Source: JBDRNO01 sp043811005
GTDB taxonomy: Bacteria > Bacteroidota > Bacteroidia > NORP154
Length of the DNA: 9,389 nt
Assembly: GCA_043811005.1 (NCBI GenBank)
Contig: JBDRNO010000023.1
Span: 1 to 9,389, forward strand
Reading direction: 5' to 3'
The notes below the pieces were generated by a model. That model was given only the letters and a program-made list of their open reading frames with translations. It was not told the origin of the DNA and did no database searches. A program made the translations under genes and the position numbers. Within the stretch, counting starts at the first letter, position 1; every line of letters starts with the position of its first letter. Positions 7,101 through 9,389 of the stretch are shown here, piece after piece.

Positions 7101-9031
7101 ATAATAACCGATGCAGTGGCTGTGCAACCATTATTATCAGTAACATTAAGATCGTAAATACCGGCACATAGGTTTATTGCCTGGGCGTTTGTTTGCCCAT
7201 CACTCCACAGATAGGTGTACGGAGGCGTACCGCCTGTGACGAAAGATTGTGCAAAACCGATGCAGTTTCCATTGCAGTCAATGTTTCCGCTGGAAGTAAT
7301 TGAAGCGGTAAGGATGGGAGGTGTACCAACAATAGCAGTGGCAGTTGCAGTACATCCATTTGCATCTGTAAGCACCACATTAAATGTATCAGCACATAGA
7401 CTGCCTGCTGTAGTTGTAGTTTGCCCGTCATTCCATTGGTATGTATATGGCGCTGTACCATTAACTGTACTTGCTGTTGCAGTACCATCACATGACCCGA
7501 AACAGGATTCATCTGTTGAGGTTGTACTGACTGTCATAGGTGGGGGATTGCTTATTACAAAGTTCCCTATTTTAATGCAACCATTGGCATCTGTGATAAT
7601 AATATTGTATATGCCGGTACAAAGGTTTGTAGCGGTGGCTGTAGTTTGAGAAGCCGGGTCATTCCAGAGATAAGTATATGGAGGTGTACCACCTGCAACT
7701 ATAACACCGGCAGACCCATCACAGGAATCAAAACAGGCAGGATTTGTGGAAGAAGGATTAAATAAAATAGGTGCCGGTTCATATATGGTAACTGAAGCAG
7801 ATGTAATGCAATTATTATTATCTTTTATAGTAACAATGTATGTGCCGGCTAATAAGTTGACAGCAGTTGGTGCCGTTTGATTCATTATGTCATCCCATTG
7901 GTAAGTAAAGGGAAAGGTGCCACCTGAAACACTTACGGTTGCAAGACCATCATTTCCGCCATTACAGGTAACACTGTCGCTATTGATAATTATTGCAGTT
8001 GGACCGTCTAAATCAGCTATGGTAACAGGAGTATTTTCCTGGCACCCGTTGGCATCTGTAATGGTTACAATGTATGTTCCGGCAAAAACATTACTTATAA
8101 AGGCAGTGGTCTGATTACCCGGTGTCCACAGGTAAGAATATGGGCCTGTACCACCTGAAACACTAATTGTGGCTATACCATCATTTTGTCCGCAGTGAGC
8201 ATCACTATGGAATTCAGATAAAACTATTGCCAAAGGTTCTTCAACCATTACACTATCTGTAAAAGTACACCCATTGGCATCGGTGATGAGGACGTTGTAA
8301 ATACCGGCACACAAATTTTTAACATCATAAGTGATAGTTAGTAAAGGGTCATTCCATTGATAAGAATATGGTGGAGTACCACCAGAAGGAAATGAATAAG
8401 CATTGCCGTCACATGAACCATTGCAACTCGCACTGTCACTTAATGTTGTATTAGACAATATGATTGGTGTATTAATTGTGGCTGTTGCTGAAACCACACA
8501 TCCGTTGGTATCTGTAACATTTACATTATGGGAGCCAATAGAAAGTCCTGTTGCTGTAATTGTGGTTTGCGATCCGGGGTTATTCCAGAGGTAAGTGTAA
8601 GGAGGTGCACCTCCTGCCATAGATACAGTAGCGGTTCCGTCATTGCTGCCAAAGCAGCTTACATCGGTAGTAGAAGATATGGTAGCAGTGCCGGGAGGAA
8701 GATCATTAACAGTAGTAGTAGCCGTAGCCGGACAACCCAAAATGTCTGTAACGGTAACACTATAAACTCCGGCTAATAGATCAATAGCTGTTGCTGTGTT
8801 TTGTGATAACAGATCGTTCCATAAATAACCATATAATCCATTGCCTCCGGTTGCGGTAACAGTAGCGCTGCCATCAGCCAATCCACAGTGTGCATTAATG
8901 GCTGAAGTAGTTAGTGTGATGATATCTGGTTCACCTGTTGTAACAGATGTAGTATCTTTACATCCGTTGGCATCGGAAACCGTTACTCCGTAAGTCCCTG
9001 GGCATAATCCCGTTGCAGTAAAGCCCGTTTG
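4142..9031 (-). CDS. SprB-repeat adhesin with T9SS type B sorting domain, 5'-truncated
   Basis: The visible part is 1629 aa and ends at a TAA at 4142. Order from the N-terminal side: one partial SprB unit (9031-8924), fifteen complete SprB units of 74-80 aa (8923-5465), two variant Ig-like modules (5464-4985), two PKD domains with WDFGD cores (4984-4445), and a gliding-motility-associated C-terminal sorting domain (4444-4145). SprB units carry the family signature CxGxxDG, GGTPPYTYxW, (Q)TxTAxxL and VTDANGC. SprB of Flavobacterium is a mobile cell-surface adhesin for gliding, secreted by the T9SS; related repeat proteins serve adhesion more widely. The true N-terminus and signal peptide are missing. 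The open frame runs on to an ATG at 9220, but those 62 codons show no SprB similarity and no signal peptide, and they lie out of frame over a different gene, so I cut the gene at the junction. No porP/sprF-like partner gene follows. Confidence 0.85.
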   Translation of the reverse strand, partial: QTGFTATGLCPGTYGVTVSDANGCKDTTSVTTGEPDIITLTTSAINAHCGLADGSATVTATGGNGLYGYLWNDLLSQNTATAIDLLAGVYSVTVTDILGCPATATTTVNDLPPGTATISSTTDVSCFGSNDGTATVSMAGGAPPYTYLWNNPGSQTTITATGLSIGSHNVNVTDTNGCVVSATATINTPIILSNTTLSDSASCNGSCDGNAYSFPSGGTPPYSYQWNDPLLTITYDVKNLCAGIYNVLITDANGCTFTDSVMVEEPLAIVLSEFHSDAHCGQNDGIATISVSGGTGPYSYLWTPGNQTTAFISNVFAGTYIVTITDANGCQENTPVTIADLDGPTAIIINSDSVTCNGGNDGLATVSVSGGTFPFTYQWDDIMNQTAPTAVNLLAGTYIVTIKDNNNCITSASVTIYEPAPILFNPSSTNPACFDSCDGSAGVIVAGGTPPYTYLWNDPASQTTATATNLCTGIYNIIITDANGCIKIGNFVISNPPPMTVSTTSTDESCFGSCDGTATASTVNGTAPYTYQWNDGQTTTTAGSLCADTFNVVLTDANGCTATATAIVGTPPILTASITSSGNIDCNGNCIGFAQSFVTGGTPPYTYLWSDGQTNAQAINLCAGIYDLNVTDNNGCTATASVIITEPQPLVANTTSNNVTCYGDCDGDATVSVSGGVSPYSYQWNDPLFHTTPVADNLCNGVYIVTVADANGCIETANVIITQPQILGLYETVSPSTCGFNNGQACVNVIGGVAPYVITWDDPFTTVGSCIFNAYADVYNPIVYDANGCSYTMPVIINDITGPDIDSISINDVTCSGDANGTAEVFASGVSPPLTYIWENSSSIMIDSGVTFISGLSGGIYTVTVTDANGCITSNIIPINEPTLLASAIISSTDASCNGDCDGTAVVMVGGGVAPYTYLWTDGQTTPTATGLCWGIHNVIITDIDNCITTNTVIISEPDPIVINDSVINVSCNGNDDGAIYLDVQGGTPFYSYSWAPPGTGNSTIVTNLYAGPYIVTVSDIHGCAQTDTIQVNEPTPLSATDISYASTCGYNNGTAIIITSGGTLPYFYLWDDPLATTNDTVIDLFPRDPYYVIITDANGCSLTYPVTVDDIPGPVISVSPTHLYCNGDNTGTATVTSTGTTIPVTYLWDDPLGQTDSIATGLASGPISVTVTDTNGCFDIEFTVVTQPNLLEVITIGDTTICYSNYKVEIFAIGNGGTPPYTYIWNNNLDSIQSHIVNPDSTTIYTVYVIDANGCISSYQSITITVKPPLSVTTSNFEICIGDTTDIVATASGGTGGPYTYSWQNGGPTDTIGIIPNLILTDDTTFTVIVSDGCSHNDSASITVRVNPVPTADFSFTGGGCEPSVFISFISDTSGIIIIEWLWDFGDSSYSNEPYSTSHNYTIAGTYDAALTVTSDKGCSSTIEKPGKIIAFAKPIAKFVIMQNGVLLTSGDTTSILSPTVNFIDSSSNDVVSWEWDFGDPESSMNNFDTIQNPSHTYGEPGTYIITLTVETDSGCPDTYIDSITLNPEYTFFVPNAFTPNEDTRDRNEYFLPIGLSIDNEDFEMYIFDRWGDMIFKYTGSYDGWDGWDGRANNGNKVVQQDVYVWLIKTLDSNGDMHEYLGHVTVIR
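4145..4444 (-). other. T9SS type B C-terminal sorting domain (gliding-motility-associated, CHU_C type)
   Basis: The last 100 residues carry the family landmarks in order: FVPNAFTPNEDTRDRN, then MYIFDRWGDMIF, then GWDG, then DVYVWLIK and a C-terminal GHVTVIR. This type of tail directs transport through the outer membrane by the T9SS and surface attachment. The GWDG region holds a 9-bp tandem duplication giving DGWDGWDG, where the family normally has a single GWDG. Confidence 0.85.
5465..9031 (-). repeat. array of about 16 degenerate SprB repeats
   Basis: Unit boundaries, high to low coordinate: 9031-8924 (partial), 8923-8690, 8689-8465, 8464-8234, 8233-8000, 7999-7775, 7774-7544, 7543-7319, 7318-7091, 7090-6860, 6859-6623, 6622-6386, 6385-6158, 6157-5927, 5926-5687, 5686-5465. 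The period is 222-240 nt, about 231 on average. Conservation is at the protein level and the DNA is diverged, so recent amplification is unlikely. Three unit types occur: four-Cys (CxGxCDG with a later LC), two-Cys (CxGxNDG) and a CG type (H/T-CGxxxG, ending DxxGP instead of EP). The array is cut by the junction near 9031, so the full copy number is unknown. Confidence 0.85.
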
Positions 9032-9043
9032 TAACGGGCTTTT
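9020..9043 (-). terminator. rho-independent terminator hairpin, truncated T-run
   Basis: AAAGCCCGTT (9020-9029) and AACGGGCTTT (9033-9042) form a perfect 10-bp stem with a 3-nt loop. Read on the minus strand it lies about 30 nt after the stop of the partial frame ending at 9075, the usual place for that gene's terminator. A run of four A precedes the stem and only three T follow before the sequence becomes SprB repeat, as if the natural T-run had been cut off at the junction. Confidence 0.6.
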
Positions 9044-9074
9044 CTCTAGTTTAAGGGCTACCCTAGTGCCAGCA

Positions 9075-9389
9075 TTATGGATAAATATCGGTCTGGAAGC
9101 CGGTAAGGACTTCACCCGAGTCGACATCTGTGGCATTATCTGTAGCGGTTTTGCCACCCCCCGCATGGCCATTATCGGCATCATACCAAAATATGGCGTT
9201 AACAATTCCTGTGCTGTCAATGTACCAGCCGTAGCTTCCCAATACGGTATTGATGGCTGTAGTATTTAGTCGTGTGTCAGCCGATTTGACATCACTGGCA
9301 CTCTTCAGATACCCCTCTGTAGCCAACGCACCAATGTCAACGAAGGAATTGAGGTCCTCGCCTGCCTCCAGGACGGCATCTTGGTCACC
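9075..9389 (-). CDS. C-terminal part of a possible type IV pilin-like protein
   Basis: The frame is open from the window edge and stops with TAA at 9075, giving 104 residues with no N-terminus in view. The sequence contains FVDIGALATEGYLKSA, then GSYGWYIDSTG, and ends LTGFQTDIYP. From general recognition this pattern (FVD..L...GYL, then a YxWYxDSxG strand, then a short G-Y/F-Q...YP tail) resembles the globular C-terminal part of type IV pilin-like or pseudopilin proteins seen in several uncultured phyla. The diagnostic N-terminal methylation helix lies outside the window, so this is a weak assignment. GC is about 51% by hand count and codons such as GGG, CTG, GCC and GTC are common, unlike every other gene here. 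It probably belongs to another genome; see the junction entry. Confidence 0.45.
   Translation of the reverse strand, partial: GDQDAVLEAGEDLNSFVDIGALATEGYLKSASDVKSADTRLNTTAINTVLGSYGWYIDSTGIVNAIFWYDADNGHAGGGKTATDNATDVDSGEVLTGFQTDIYP

Larger units (their letters stand above)
9020..9389. other. compositionally foreign segment, probable chimeric join
   Basis: This end of the window differs in GC and gene content from the rest. The SprB unit begins in mid-repeat at 9031, at the point where sister units read GQT before TATGLC. The bases ACAAACGGGCTTTA on the minus strand read equally well as the end of the terminator hairpin and as SprB coding sequence (QTGF). That gives an overlap of about 10-13 nt, typical of a misjoined assembly path or a microhomology recombination. 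Confidence 0.6.

Noticed and set aside
7215..7649. Plus-strand frame of 144 codons within the adhesin
   Set aside because: It is a shadow frame opposite repeated Gly/Thr/Val-rich coding; the other plus-strand frames in 4160-9269 are of the same kind.
5465..9031. CRISPR-like or DNA-level regular repeat
   Set aside because: The roughly 231-nt periodicity is protein-coding and conserved at the amino-acid level, with no identical DNA repeats separated by unique spacers.
9032..9220. N-terminal extension of the adhesin to an ATG at 9220
   Set aside because: It has no signal peptide and no SprB similarity, lies in another frame over the pilin-like coding sequence, and is on the foreign side of the junction.
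9033..9389. Mobile element inserted into the adhesin gene
   Set aside because: No transposase, terminal inverted repeat or target duplication is visible; a join through shared bases explains the sequence more simply.

Overview
The window looks like a metagenomic contig from an uncultured, low-GC member of the Bacteroidota. The main evidence is a long surface protein built from SprB-type repeats and ending in a type IX secretion (T9SS) type B sorting domain, which is an arrangement specific to that phylum. A lipoprotein with an acidic residue pair after its lipobox cysteine, the near absence of Shine-Dalgarno sequences and the very AT-rich spacers agree with this.

Layout. Positions 1-452 are AT-rich spacer holding one fold-back repeat element. 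Positions 453-2078 (minus) encode a membrane protein fused to a spermidine-synthase-like methyltransferase-fold domain. Divergent to it, and almost touching, 2082-2639 (plus) encodes a small TPR lipoprotein; a perfect 10-bp inverted repeat spans the two starts. Positions 2640-2936 are a spacer of degenerate short words. Positions 2937-3758 (minus) encode a Fic-family protein whose catalytic histidine is replaced by glutamine. Positions 3759-4141 hold its upstream region and a second tract of the same degenerate words. Positions 4142-9031 (minus) encode the C-terminal 1629 residues of a SprB-like adhesin: one partial and fifteen complete SprB units, two variant Ig-like modules, two PKD domains and the sorting domain.

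Right end. From about 9020 to 9389 the sequence changes character. GC is about 51% by hand count, against roughly 35-40% next door. There is an open partial reading frame resembling the C-terminus of a type IV pilin-like protein, followed by a rho-independent terminator hairpin. The SprB repeat starts in mid-unit inside the right arm of that hairpin. The likeliest explanation is an assembly chimera, or less likely a recombination, through about 10-13 shared bases. An open frame does continue upstream to an ATG at 9220, but its extra 62 codons are frame-shifted read-through of the foreign segment and should not be treated as the adhesin's N-terminus.

What is most worth a second look: (a) cysteines co-vary perfectly inside the SprB repeats and the units follow a higher-order order; (b) the Fic protein has an intact inhibitory motif but no catalytic histidine; (c) the chimeric junction; (d) a shared degenerate word set in the spacers. 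I see no clear multi-gene novel system. The genes here do not form an obvious pathway, and the interest lies in the architecture of individual elements.
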